From Dokdonella_A sp046347015 (GTDB taxonomy: Bacteria; Pseudomonadota; Gammaproteobacteria; Xanthomonadales; Rhodanobacteraceae): DNA of 64,000 nucleotides. A program made the position numbers and the translations under genes. Shown in pieces: positions 18,510 through 28,305 of the stretch. Under the pieces are notes generated by a model, which worked only from the letters and a program-made list of their open reading frames with translations, did not search any database and was not told the origin of the DNA. Each line of letters opens with the position of its first letter. Within the stretch, counting starts at the first letter, position 1. The stretch covers positions 157,714 to 221,713 of the forward strand of contig JAXMHA010000003.1 in the NCBI GenBank assembly GCA_046347015.1, in the 5' to 3' direction.

Positions 18510-19628
18510 TCAGCCCGTCATCCGCGCCCAGAACTGCTTGACGTTTTCGACGAAACCGCGATTGCGCGGCGAGTGGACGGACGCGCCGTCGCCGCCGAGT
18601 GCGGCATCGAACGCCTGCAGCAGCTCGCGCTGCGCCTTCGTCAGCCGCACCGGCGTCTCGACCAGCACGTGGCAGATCAGGTCTCCCGCACGGCCGCTGC
18701 GCAACGAACGCACGCCCTTGCCGGCAAGCCGGAACACCGCGCCGGTCTGCGTCTCGGGGGGAATCTCGATGGTTGCACTGCGCTGCAAAGTCGGCACTTC
18801 GATGCTCGCGCCGAGGGCCGCTTGTCCGAAGCGCAACGGCACGTCGCAGTGGAGGTCGTTGCCTTCACGGCGGAAGATCGGATGCTCGCGCACCCGGACC
18901 TCGACGTACAAATCACCGGCTGGCGCTCCGGCGGGACCTGCTTCGCCCTGGCCAGTGAGACGGATCCGGTCACCAGTGTCGACGCCAGCGGGAATCCTGA
19001 CCGACAACGTGCGGTCATCACGCACGCGCCCGTCGCCCGAACACGTCGTACATGGATTCGCGATGACACGCCCGCTGCCACTGCACTGCGGGCAAACCTG
19101 CTGCACCGAGAAAATCCCGTTCTGCATCCGCACCCGGCCGTGGCCGCGGCAGGTGGGACACGTCGTCGTGCGCCCGTCCGACGATCCGCTGCCATGGCAG
19201 GTCGCGCACTCGACGAGGGTCGGCACCTCGATTTGCCGCTCGATGCCGCTGACGGCCTCTTCGAGGTCGAGCTCCAGCGCATAGCGCAGGTCGGCGCCGC
19301 GCCGTGCGCGCGAGCGCCCGCCGCCCATGCCGAAGATGTCCGAGAAAATGTCGCCGAAAATATCGCCGACATCGGCGTGGAAACCGCCCCCGGCGCCAAT
19401 GCCGCCTGCGAAGGCATCGTGCCCGTGCCGGTCGTAAAGCGCGCGTTTTTGCGGATCCGACAGCACTTCGTAAGCTTCCTTCGCCTCCTTGAAGCGCTCC
19501 TGCGCATCGGCGTCGGGACACCGGTCAGGGTGGTACTTCATCGCCTGCCGGCGGAACGCCTTCTTCAGGTCGATCTCGCCGACCGTGCGCGAAACCCCGA
19601 GCACCTCGTAGTAGTCGCGCTTGCTCAT
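18510..19628 (-). CDS. dnaJ: Chaperone protein DnaJ
   Basis: Hsp40 co-chaperone that delivers substrates to DnaK and stimulates its ATPase. It has 372 residues. The J domain has KYHPDRCPDAD (HPD motif), followed by a Gly/Phe-rich linker (GGIGAGGGFHADVGDIFGDIF). Four CxxCxGxG zinc motifs follow: CATCHGSG, CPTCRGHG, CPQCSGSG and CTTCSGDG. The C-terminal substrate-binding domains are complete. The start is the ATG at 19628 (MSKRDYYEVLGVS); the longer frame upstream is not conserved. The TMEM175-like gene ends only 16 bp before it, so both belong to the dnaK operon. Confidence 0.96.
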   Translation of the reverse strand: MSKRDYYEVLGVSRTVGEIDLKKAFRRQAMKYHPDRCPDADAQERFKEAKEAYEVLSDPQKRALYDRHGHDAFAGGIGAGGGFHADVGDIFGDIFSDIFGMGGGRSRARRGADLRYALELDLEEAVSGIERQIEVPTLVECATCHGSGSSDGRTTTCPTCRGHGRVRMQNGIFSVQQVCPQCSGSGRVIANPCTTCSGDGRVRDDRTLSVRIPAGVDTGDRIRLTGQGEAGPAGAPAGDLYVEVRVREHPIFRREGNDLHCDVPLRFGQAALGASIEVPTLQRSATIEIPPETQTGAVFRLAGKGVRSLRSGRAGDLICHVLVETPVRLTKAQRELLQAFDAALGGDGASVHSPRNRGFVENVKQFWARMTG

Positions 19629-19644
19629 CGCACGGGCATCCGGC

Positions 19645-20244
19645 TCATCGACCGGCTCCCACGACCCTCTCGACGCGCCGATCGGGCACGATCCACAGGA
19701 TGGCGACGACGGCGTACAGCACGCAGGAAACGATGGGGGCGAACGCCGCCAACACCAGCGCGGCGACGTAGATCCCGAGCGATGCCAGCGTCTTCCAGTC
19801 GGCGCCCCGACTCCGGGTCGCACGGGCGAGCGCGCTGTCGGCGCCGCCGTTGCACGCAATCAGCGCGCGGCTCAACGGCAGCCACGACAGCGCTGCCATC
19901 AACAGCACGAACCCGTAGGCCGCGGTCGGCACGATGGCCGGAACCGGCTCGGCCTCGTTGAGCCAGGACGTCGTGAACGGGAACAGCGACAACCAGAACA
20001 GGAAGAACAGGTTCGCCCACATCACCTTGCCGTCGACGTGCCGGCACGTACTGAAGAGGTGGTGATGGTTGTTCCAGTACAGCCCCACGTAGACGAAGCT
20101 GAGGATGTAGCTGACGAACGCGTGCCAGTTGCCGGCCAGCGCGTCCCAGGTCGCTTCGTGCGGCGGCTTCAACTCCAGCACCATGATCGTGATGATCACG
20201 GCGATCACGCCATCCGAGAATGCTTCGACCCGCCCCTTTTCCAT
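19645..20244 (-). CDS. TMEM175-like potassium channel family protein
   Basis: A 199-residue inner-membrane protein of the bacterial TMEM175/DUF1211 family, potassium channels that assemble as tetramers. The hallmark FSD motif is near the N-terminus (GRVEAFSDGVIAVIITIMVLEL), followed by about five more helices, e.g. VSYILSFVYVGLYWNNHHHL, LFFLFWLSLFPFTT and YVAALVLAAFAPIVSCVLYA. GGGGACAGC before the ATG at 20244 is a good ribosome site. It sits between dnaK (103 bp upstream) and dnaJ (16 bp downstream) on the same strand, an unusual place that suggests heat-shock co-expression. Confidence 0.85.
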   Translation of the reverse strand: MEKGRVEAFSDGVIAVIITIMVLELKPPHEATWDALAGNWHAFVSYILSFVYVGLYWNNHHHLFSTCRHVDGKVMWANLFFLFWLSLFPFTTSWLNEAEPVPAIVPTAAYGFVLLMAALSWLPLSRALIACNGGADSALARATRSRGADWKTLASLGIYVAALVLAAFAPIVSCVLYAVVAILWIVPDRRVERVVGAGR

Positions 20245-20347
20245 CTGCTGTCCCCGGCGCACGCCGCCCGTGTCGAGCGTCACGCCGTCCGGCGGCACTC
20301 GAACACGGGCAGTCGGTCCATCGGCGCGCAGCGACGACGGACAATGC

Positions 20348-22267
<1,920 letters not shown>

Positions 22268-22363
22268 GAAACCCTCCCACTGAATTCCGCTGACGGCCAC
22301 GCAGGCCGTGAATGTCCGCAATCTGGGGCCCGGCCCCGCTCTTTCAAGCGCTTGTCGCCGCGT

Positions 22364-22894
22364 CTATTTCGCCACCATCACGAGGGCCGGCCGCAGCAGG
22401 CGATCGTTGAGGACGTAGCCGCGCTGCATCACTGCCGCGACGCGGCCCGACGCGTGGCCGTTGCCGTCGACCATGCTCATCGCCTGATGGCGTTCCGGGT
22501 CGAACGGCTCGCCGGCGGTACCGACCGCGGCAAGGCCGTTCGCCGTTACGACACGGAGGAGTTCGCGCTGGGTCAGTTCGACCCCGGCCTTCAACGCCCC
22601 GACATCCTCGCCCCCGGCCGTGACGGCGCGCTCGAGGTTGTCGAGCACCGGCAGCAGGTCTCCGAGCAGCTTCTCGTTCGCGAACTTCCGCGCCTGCTCG
22701 ATTTCGCGCTGCATCCGCTTGCGCTGGTTGTCGACGTCGGCGCGTTCCCGCAGCAAGGTCTCGCGCATTTCGGCAAGTTTCGCCTCGCAGTCGGCAAGCT
22801 GCTTCGTCAGTGTTTCGAGCTCCCGGTCGACCGCGGCATCGCCGGCGTCGGAGGCCGGTTGCCCGTCGTGGAGTGCCGTTTCCGGATCTGTCAT
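22364..22894 (-). CDS. grpE: Nucleotide exchange factor GrpE
   Basis: Releases ADP from DnaK. It has 176 residues, with a long N-terminal coiled coil (about 20-80, LETLTKQLADCEAKLAEMRE onward) and a C-terminal beta domain with the family signature around GEPFDPERHQAMSMVDGNGH and RGYVLNDRLLRPALVMVAK. The ATG at 22894 has AAGGA 7 nt upstream and is preferred to a GTG one codon earlier. It lies between hrcA and dnaK in the standard hrcA-grpE-dnaK order. Confidence 0.95.
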   Translation of the reverse strand: MTDPETALHDGQPASDAGDAAVDRELETLTKQLADCEAKLAEMRETLLRERADVDNQRKRMQREIEQARKFANEKLLGDLLPVLDNLERAVTAGGEDVGALKAGVELTQRELLRVVTANGLAAVGTAGEPFDPERHQAMSMVDGNGHASGRVAAVMQRGYVLNDRLLRPALVMVAK

Positions 22895-23004
22895 CACGAT
22901 TCCTTATTCCCCGCCATTGCTGCCCTGGCCGATGGCCCGGGCGACCCGAGTGGTTCCTGCCGGCAAGCACGACCTGCACCCGGGCCCGGAGCTCGCCAAG
23001 GACT

Positions 23005-24063
23005 TTATTGGGACGTTCGCGCCGCGTTCAAGGCAACGCTGACCACGCGCGCCGTCGCCTGCACGGCCGGAATGACCCGCTCGTAGGCCATGCGGGTCGG
23101 GCCAATCACTCCCAGTACCCCCAACACCCGGCCGGCGACGCCGTACGGCGCGGCGACCATGCTGTAGCGATCGAGCGCCGCCATGCCCGATTCTTCGCCG
23201 ATGAACAGGCGCACGCCCTCGGCCTTGGCGCAACGATCGAGCAGCGACAGGATCTCACGTTTGCGCTGGAACGCCTCGAACAGGTCCCGCAGGCGATCGA
23301 CATCCCCGGCGTCGTGGATTCCCATCAGGTTGGTCTGGCCGCTGACCAGCATGTCGCTGTCGCCCGCGTCGGTACCGAACGCCTGCCGGGCGACGTCAAC
23401 CGCGGCCGCCAGCATCCGGTTCAGGCGCACGTGCTCATCGTGCAGTTCGTGCAGCAGGCGGGTACGGATCTCGTCGAGGCGCAGGCCGGCAAAATTCGTA
23501 TTGAGGTAGTTCGCGATCTGCTCGAGTTCGGCCGGGCTGCAGGGTTCGGACATCGTGATGACCCGGTTTTGCACCTGACCGTCGACGAACACGAGGATGA
23601 CCAGCAGCCGCTCCGCGTCGAGGGTGACGAAATCGATGTGGCGGAACGCGAACTCCTCGCGCCGGGGCACGCTGACGACGCCGACGAAGTGCGTCATTTC
23701 CGACAGCAGGGTGGACGCACTGCCGAGCAACTCGGGCGTCGCCGATCCGGCCGGGAGCTCGCGCCGCAGTTGTTCGACCTGGGTGTCGTCCAGCGGGTTC
23801 ACTTCCAGGAGGCTGTCGACGAACACACGATATCCATGTGCCGTCGGCACCCGCCCGGCGGACGTGTGCGGCGCGGACACGAGGCCGATCTCCTCGAGGT
23901 CGGACATGATGTTGCGGATCGTCGCCGGGCTGACGTCGAGGCCGGAAGCCTTCGCCAAGGTGCGCGAGCCCACTGGGTGTCCGTCCGCGACGTAGCGAGA
24001 GATCAATGCCCGCAGGAGCTGGCGCGCCCGGGCGTCGAGTGGGGAGTGGCTGGCGGCATTCAT
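23005..24063 (-). CDS. hrcA: Heat-inducible transcription repressor HrcA
   Basis: Repressor of class I heat-shock genes, acting through CIRCE operators. It has 352 residues. The N-terminal winged helix contains RQLLRALISRYVADGHPVGS and GLDVSPATIRNIMSDLEEIGL; PHTSAGRVPTAHGYRVFVD follows, and the C-terminus has GPTRMAYERVIPAV, all typical of the family. The start is put at the ATG at 24063 (MNAASHSPLDARA); an ATG at 24090 would add nine residues. No TTAGCACTC-N9-GAGTGCTAA element is visible in this window, so its targets (perhaps groESL) must lie elsewhere. Confidence 0.95.
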   Translation of the reverse strand: MNAASHSPLDARARQLLRALISRYVADGHPVGSRTLAKASGLDVSPATIRNIMSDLEEIGLVSAPHTSAGRVPTAHGYRVFVDSLLEVNPLDDTQVEQLRRELPAGSATPELLGSASTLLSEMTHFVGVVSVPRREEFAFRHIDFVTLDAERLLVILVFVDGQVQNRVITMSEPCSPAELEQIANYLNTNFAGLRLDEIRTRLLHELHDEHVRLNRMLAAAVDVARQAFGTDAGDSDMLVSGQTNLMGIHDAGDVDRLRDLFEAFQRKREILSLLDRCAKAEGVRLFIGEESGMAALDRYSMVAAPYGVAGRVLGVLGVIGPTRMAYERVIPAVQATARVVSVALNAARTSQ

Positions 24064-24240
24064 CGGTTCGTCGGGGCGATGCCCGCTCACGGGCTGCGCA
24101 AGATTACCCGAGTCACGGGATGGGCGCCGGCCTCCGGTGTTTCAAGGTGTTGCTTGGCTCGCCACCGGACGCATGCTAGTTTCCCTGCCCTCCGGCGCGC
24201 CCCGCGCCGGTCGCGCCGGACCCGCCCGGCGGTGCACCCG

Positions 24241-25914
24241 ATGCTCGTCAGACTCTTCGCCAAGGACTTCGCGATCCTCGCCGCGGCTGAAGTGGAATTC
24301 GGCGCGGGCCTCACCGTCGTGACCGGCGAGACCGGCGCCGGCAAATCGCTACTGGTCGATGCGCTGATGCTGTTGACCGGCCTGCGCGCCGACGCGGGCA
24401 TGGTACGCGCCGGTTGCCCGCGCGCCGAACTCAACGCCGAGTTCGACATCGCGGCGCTGCCCGCCGCGCGCGACTGGCTTTCCGGGCAGGCATTCGATGA
24501 CGGTGGAGCCTGCCAATTGCGGCGCGTGATCGCCGCCGAGGGCGGATCGCGCGCGTGGATCAACGGCCGCCCCGCGACGCTCGCGCAACTCGCCGAACTC
24601 GGGGCGTTGCTGGTCGAAGTGCACGGCCAGAACGAACACCATGCGCTGCTGTCGCGGACGGTGCAGCTCGCGGTCCTCGACGAGTTTGGCGCGCTCGGCT
24701 CCCAGCGAGCAGCGGTTGCCGCCAGCGCGCACGCCTGGAGCGCCGCCAATGCCCGCATCACCGAACTGTCGCGTGGCGCCGACCACGCGGCCCGCATCGA
24801 ATTCCTGCAACACCAACTTGCGGAACTCGAAGCCGACGCGCTGGCGCCCGATGTCCTCGCCGCGCTCGAAGCGGAACACCGGCGCCTCGCCAACACGGGC
24901 GAGTTGCTGCGGGGATGCTCCGGCCTCGCCGATCTCCTCGACGGCGACAGCGACTTCGCGTTGACGCGACTGGTGAATCGGGCGCAGGGCGAGGCTGCCC
25001 GTCTCGCGGGAATGGATCCCCGGCTCGCGTCGCTGGCGCAACTCCTCGAACAGGCCGGCATCGAGGCCGCCGAAGCGGCCGATGTCGCGACCCGCTACCC
25101 GTCGACGCTCGATCTCGATCCGGACCGCTTGGCCGAGGCCGATGCGAAGCTCGCCCGCCTGCACGACCTCGCGCGCAAGCACCGCGTGCCGATGGCCGAA
25201 CTGCACGCACACGCGGAAGCGTTGCGAATTGAACTCGATGCCCTGCGCGGTGCCGGCACCGAGATCGCGCGCGCGACCGCGGAACGGGACCGCCACGCGG
25301 CGGAGTGGAATCGCGCGGCGCAGGCACTCGGCAAGGCGCGCGCCGCGGCCGCGAAGAAGCTTTCCGCCGCCGTCACCGCGCTGATGGCGGAACTCGGCAT
25401 GGGCGGTGGCCGCTTCGCGGTCGACCTCGCGGCTTCCGGCCGCGACGAGCCCGATCCGCAAGGCGCCGAACGCGTGGAGTTCCTGGTCTCGGCCAACCCC
25501 GGTCAACCACCGCGGCCGTTGCGCAAGGTCGCTTCCGGCGGCGAGCTCTCCCGCATCGGACTCGCGATCGAAGTCGCAGCGCTGGGCGCGGATCCCGTCG
25601 GCACGATGGTGTTCGACGAGGTCGACGCCGGCATCGGCGGTGCCGTCGCCGAAGTCGTCGGCACGAAACTCCGTACCCTCGGCGTGCGTTGCCAGGTCTT
25701 GTGCGTGACCCACCTGCCGCAAGTGGCCGCGCAGGCGAACGCACACTTGCGCGTCCGAAAATCCGGCGGTGCAGGTGAAACCCGGGTCGAGATCGATACT
25801 CTCGACGGCGCTGCGCGGCTCGAAGAGACCGCGCGCATGCTCGGCGGCATCGAGATCACGCGCGAGTCGCGTGCGCACGCGAAGCGGATGCTGGAGAAGT
25901 CTGGCAGCCGGTAG
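24241..25914 (+). CDS. recN: DNA repair protein RecN
   Basis: SMC-like ATPase that acts at double-strand breaks. It has 557 residues, the usual length. The Walker A motif GETGAGKS is at residues 29-36 (followed by LLVDALMLLTG). A coiled-coil middle part is interrupted near residue 250-320. The ABC signature ASGGELSRIGLAIE is near residue 432 and Walker B MVFDEVDAGIGG near 457; the D-loop/H-loop region includes VTHLPQVAAQAN. The ATG at 24241 is chosen because upstream sequence in the same frame is not conserved. It is divergent from hrcA and convergent with fur, which begins 32 bp beyond its stop. Confidence 0.95.
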   Translation: MLVRLFAKDFAILAAAEVEFGAGLTVVTGETGAGKSLLVDALMLLTGLRADAGMVRAGCPRAELNAEFDIAALPAARDWLSGQAFDDGGACQLRRVIAAEGGSRAWINGRPATLAQLAELGALLVEVHGQNEHHALLSRTVQLAVLDEFGALGSQRAAVAASAHAWSAANARITELSRGADHAARIEFLQHQLAELEADALAPDVLAALEAEHRRLANTGELLRGCSGLADLLDGDSDFALTRLVNRAQGEAARLAGMDPRLASLAQLLEQAGIEAAEAADVATRYPSTLDLDPDRLAEADAKLARLHDLARKHRVPMAELHAHAEALRIELDALRGAGTEIARATAERDRHAAEWNRAAQALGKARAAAAKKLSAAVTALMAELGMGGGRFAVDLAASGRDEPDPQGAERVEFLVSANPGQPPRPLRKVASGGELSRIGLAIEVAALGADPVGTMVFDEVDAGIGGAVAEVVGTKLRTLGVRCQVLCVTHLPQVAAQANAHLRVRKSGGAGETRVEIDTLDGAARLEETARMLGGIEITRESRAHAKRMLEKSGSR

Positions 25915-25946
25915 TCGCCGTCGGCCCTTGGCGCGCTGTTTACGGC

Positions 25947-26360
25947 CTACTTTTTCTTCTTCGGCCGCACGTACAGCACGAGGCTGTGGTCCTCGATGAT
26001 GTAGCCAAGGCGGTCGGCGATTTCGCGCTGGAGCTTCTCGATTTCTTCGCTCGAGAATTCGATGACCTTGCCGGTGTCGATGTCGACCATGTGGTCGTGG
26101 TGGTGCCCGCGGTCGAGTTCGTAGACGGACTGGCCGCCCTCGAAGTTGTGCTTGAGCACGATGCCCGCCGCTTCGAACTGGGTGAGCACGCGGTACACGG
26201 TCGCCAGACCGATGTCGTCGTGCTCCTCGAGCAGCTTGCGGTAGATGTCCTCGGCCGTCAGGTGCCGCCCGTCGGCGGTATCGAGTATGGCGAGGATGCG
26301 CAGCCGCGGGTGGGTGACCTTGAGGCCGGCTTTGCGGAGATCGGTCGATTCCACGCTCAT
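25947..26360 (-). CDS. fur: Ferric uptake regulator Fur
   Basis: Iron-responsive repressor. It has 137 residues from the ATG at 26360 (MSVESTDLRKAGLKVTHPRL). The winged helix includes HLTAEDIYRKLLEEHDDIGLATVYRVL, and metal sites are seen as ELDRGHHHDHMVD. It lacks the CxxC pair seen in E. coli Fur (here MVDIDTGKVIEF), as do other xanthomonad-type Fur proteins. It ends in a lysine-rich VRPKKKK. It is divergent from bamE across an 86 bp gap, the standard arrangement, so both promoters lie there. Confidence 0.95.
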   Translation of the reverse strand: MSVESTDLRKAGLKVTHPRLRILAILDTADGRHLTAEDIYRKLLEEHDDIGLATVYRVLTQFEAAGIVLKHNFEGGQSVYELDRGHHHDHMVDIDTGKVIEFSSEEIEKLQREIADRLGYIIEDHSLVLYVRPKKKK

Positions 26361-26446
26361 GGAGGCGGCTGCCCGCTCCTCCGTCGAACATCGTTCAGGG
26401 GCACGTAGTGTATCATCGCCGGTCGCCCGGTCTCCGGTACCACCGC

Positions 26447-26866
26447 ATGCGATTCCGCCTGTCCACGCCTGCACTTGCCTCCGTGCTGCTGCTCGGTGGC
26501 TGCAGCCTGCTCTACAAGGTCGACGTGCAACAGGGCAACCTGTTCGACAAGGCGACCGTCGACGCGCTGAAGCCGGGCATGACGAAGCGGCAGGTGCTGC
26601 TGCTGATGGGCTCGCCCTCGATCATCAGCCCGTTCGACCAGGAACGCTGGGACTACGTCTCGTCGATCGCGCGCGGCCGCAACAAGATGGAATCGAAGGA
26701 CCTGACGCTGTATTTCAAGGACGACGCGCTCGTCCGCATCGACGGCGATTACTTCCCGCAGAACCCCGACCAGTTGCTGAAGGACGCGACAAAATACAAG
26801 CGCCAGTATCCGGACGAGAAGCGCCCCGAGGACGACAAGAAGAAGCAGCAGCAAGGTCAGGGCTGA
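26447..26866 (+). CDS. bamE: Outer membrane assembly lipoprotein BamE
   Basis: Lipoprotein of the BAM complex, which inserts beta-barrel proteins into the outer membrane. It has 139 residues with a signal peptide ending in a lipobox (LLLGGC), and the conserved core GNLFDKATVDALKPGMTKRQVLLLMGSP, FDQERWDYV and LTLYFKDD. The charged tail after about residue 115 (DEKRPEDDKKKQQQ) is low-complexity and not conserved. The ATG at 26447 sets the signal peptide correctly. Its last 10 bp overlap the convergent rnfH gene. Confidence 0.93.
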   Translation: MRFRLSTPALASVLLLGGCSLLYKVDVQQGNLFDKATVDALKPGMTKRQVLLLMGSPSIISPFDQERWDYVSSIARGRNKMESKDLTLYFKDDALVRIDGDYFPQNPDQLLKDATKYKRQYPDEKRPEDDKKKQQQGQG

Positions 26867-27144
26867 CCGCGCCGGGCCCTGCGCCGCCGCGCGTCCTTCG
26901 GATCCCGCCGCAGCGGCCGGTAGAGTTCGACCCGGTCGCCATCCGCCAGTACGGTTTCGCGCGGCACGCGGCGTGACCAGATCCCGGCGTCCAGAGTCGA
27001 CGAGTCGATGCCTGCATCCCGCTCGATGCCGGACGCGGCGATCGCATCGGCGACGGTCGCACCCGCCGGCAACTCCAGGACCCGCGTGACGGCGCGTTCC
27101 GGCAATGCGAGGACCACTTCGATCCGCACGACGCCTTCAGCCAC
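26857..27144 (-). CDS. rnfH: RnfH family ubiquitin-like protein (UPF0125)
   Basis: Small beta-grasp protein of 95 residues; the family sits beside ratA in most gammaproteobacteria and has no settled role. Conserved features are VRIEVVLALPERAVTRVLELP, GATVADAIAASGI, a GIWSRRV block and GDRVELYRPLRRDPKDARRRRA. The GTG at 27144 overlaps the ratA stop by 8 bp and gives the family length; the longer upstream frame reads as a shadow of ratA. It converges with bamE, overlapping it by 10 bp. Confidence 0.88.
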   Translation of the reverse strand: MAEGVVRIEVVLALPERAVTRVLELPAGATVADAIAASGIERDAGIDSSTLDAGIWSRRVPRETVLADGDRVELYRPLRRDPKDARRRRARRGQP

Positions 27145-27604
27145 GGCGCGGATCGTCGGCCGCACGGCAGAACTCGTCGACGAGCCGGTTCGCGAGCCCC
27201 TGGAAACCAAGCTGCAGGGCCTTGCCGGCGAGACGCCCGGAAAAATCGAAATCGAGTTCCAGCACGACCTTGCAACCGGTCGATGGGGGTCCGGCGCCGG
27301 CGTCCGTTTCGGCCGGGCCGAGGGCGGCAAAGGTCCACACGCCGTCAAGCGATCGCAACGGGCCGTCGACCAGTCGCACTTCGAGCCGTTCCGGACGATT
27401 CCACGTATTGCGCGTGGTGAACGTGTGCGTCATGCCGGCAAGGCGCAGGTCCAGGCGTGCCGTCAAGCCGTTGCCGTCGCGCTCCAGAACCGATGCGCCG
27501 GAACACCAGCGGAAACGCCTCGGGTATGCTTCGACCTCATTGACGAGGTCGAACATTTCCGCGGCGGAGTGGCCGACGAGGGCGCTGCGGCGAATCCGGA
27601 TCAA
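27137..27604 (-). CDS. ratA: RatA/CoQ10-binding START-like protein, TTG start
   Basis: START/SRPBCC fold protein of the RatA-Coq10 family, reported as a ribosome-association toxin in E. coli and thought elsewhere to bind ubiquinone. It has 155 residues: RRSALVGHSAAEMFDLVNEV, YPRRFRWCSGASVLE, then MTHTFTTRN, LVDGPLRSLDGVW and LELDFDFSGRLAGKALQLGF. The conserved N-terminus begins right at a TTG (27604) with GGAGGG six bases upstream, so TTG is a better start than the longer ATG frame to 27649. It is divergent from smpB with 62 bp between them. Confidence 0.9.
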   Translation of the reverse strand: MIRIRRSALVGHSAAEMFDLVNEVEAYPRRFRWCSGASVLERDGNGLTARLDLRLAGMTHTFTTRNTWNRPERLEVRLVDGPLRSLDGVWTFAALGPAETDAGAGPPSTGCKVVLELDFDFSGRLAGKALQLGFQGLANRLVDEFCRAADDPRRG

Positions 27605-27666
27605 CGCAATCCCTCCGGCCACGGCATGGCCGCGCGTGAGCGGCGGCAAGGCGCATTCTAACGAGC

Positions 27667-28158
27667 ATGGCAGGCAAGAAGGCCAAAGACGGCAAGGGAT
27701 CGGCGACGATCGCGCTGAACAAGCGCGCGCGCCACGAATACCACGTCGACGAGCGCTTCGAGGCAGGCCTCGCGTTGCAGGGCTGGGAAGTGAAGAGCCT
27801 GCGCGCGGGGCGCATCAACCTCGGCGACGCTTACGCGCTGGTCAAGGGTGGGGAATTGTTCCTGTTCGGTGCGTCGATTCCGCCGTTGATTTCGGCCTCG
27901 ACCCACGTCGTCGCCGAAGACCGCCGCACGCGCAAGCTGCTGCTGCACCGCGCCGAGATCGACAAGCTGATCGGCGCGGTCGAGCGCAAGGGCATGACCC
28001 TCGTGCCGCTGGCGATGTACTGGAAGGACAACCGGGTCAAGGTCGAGATCGGCATTGCCCGCGGCAAGCAGGCCCACGACAAGCGGGAGACCGAGAAGGA
28101 ACGCGAGTGGAACATCGAGAAGCAGCGCGCGATGCGCGCGCGCAACCGTTCCGCTTGA
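27667..28158 (+). CDS. smpB: SsrA-binding protein SmpB
   Basis: Binds tmRNA and delivers it to stalled ribosomes for trans-translation. It has 163 residues. Signatures are IALNKRARHEYHVDERFEAGL, LQGWEVKSLRAGRINL, HVVAEDRRTRKLLLHRAEI and the basic tail YWKDNRVKVEIGIARGKQAHDKRETEKE. The gene's RNA partner, ssrA, is at 39239-39593 in this window. The stop codon lies inside the palindromic FNR-type site that precedes the nitrate genes. Confidence 0.97.
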   Translation: MAGKKAKDGKGSATIALNKRARHEYHVDERFEAGLALQGWEVKSLRAGRINLGDAYALVKGGELFLFGASIPPLISASTHVVAEDRRTRKLLLHRAEIDKLIGAVERKGMTLVPLAMYWKDNRVKVEIGIARGKQAHDKRETEKEREWNIEKQRAMRARNRSA

Positions 28159-28168
28159 TTTCCATCAA
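28155..28168. promoter_or_regulatory. FNR/Anr-type binding site upstream of narK
   Basis: The bases TTGATTTCCATCAA match the FNR/Anr consensus TTGAT-N4-ATCAA perfectly. The site overlaps the smpB stop codon. Its centre is about 70 bp upstream of the start expected from the candidate promoter at 28195-28224, a class I position. It would couple narK-narGHJI to oxygen limitation. Confidence 0.8.
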
Positions 28169-28194
28169 GGCAGCCGGCAACCGATCCGGCAGGC

Positions 28195-28224
28195 TTGGCA
28201 CGAGCGTCCCCGACTGACTATTCT
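28195..28224 (+). promoter_or_regulatory. Candidate sigma-70 promoter for narK-nar operon
   Basis: A TTGGCA (-35) and TATTCT (-10) are separated by 18 bp. They lie downstream of the FNR-type site and about 80 bp before the narK start. Spacing to the FNR site is compatible with class I activation. The transcription start is inferred, not shown. Confidence 0.45.
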
Positions 28225-28305
28225 GGGCCGTCACGGTCGCCCGCCCGCACGGTTCGGCGCAAGCGACCGGCTGCAAGCCACGGTCACCCACGCGGAGACG
28301 GCGTC

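Noticed and set aside
16326..19961. A 1211-codon open frame on the plus strand
   Set aside because: It runs across the opposite strands of the TPR gene, dnaJ and part of the TMEM175-like gene; composition is Arg/Gln/His-rich and has no recognisable domain.
22895..24240. CIRCE operator or sigma-32 promoter in the hrcA-grpE region
   Set aside because: I looked for TTAGCACTC/GAGTGCTAA arms and for CTTGAAA with CCCCAT; nothing close enough was found.
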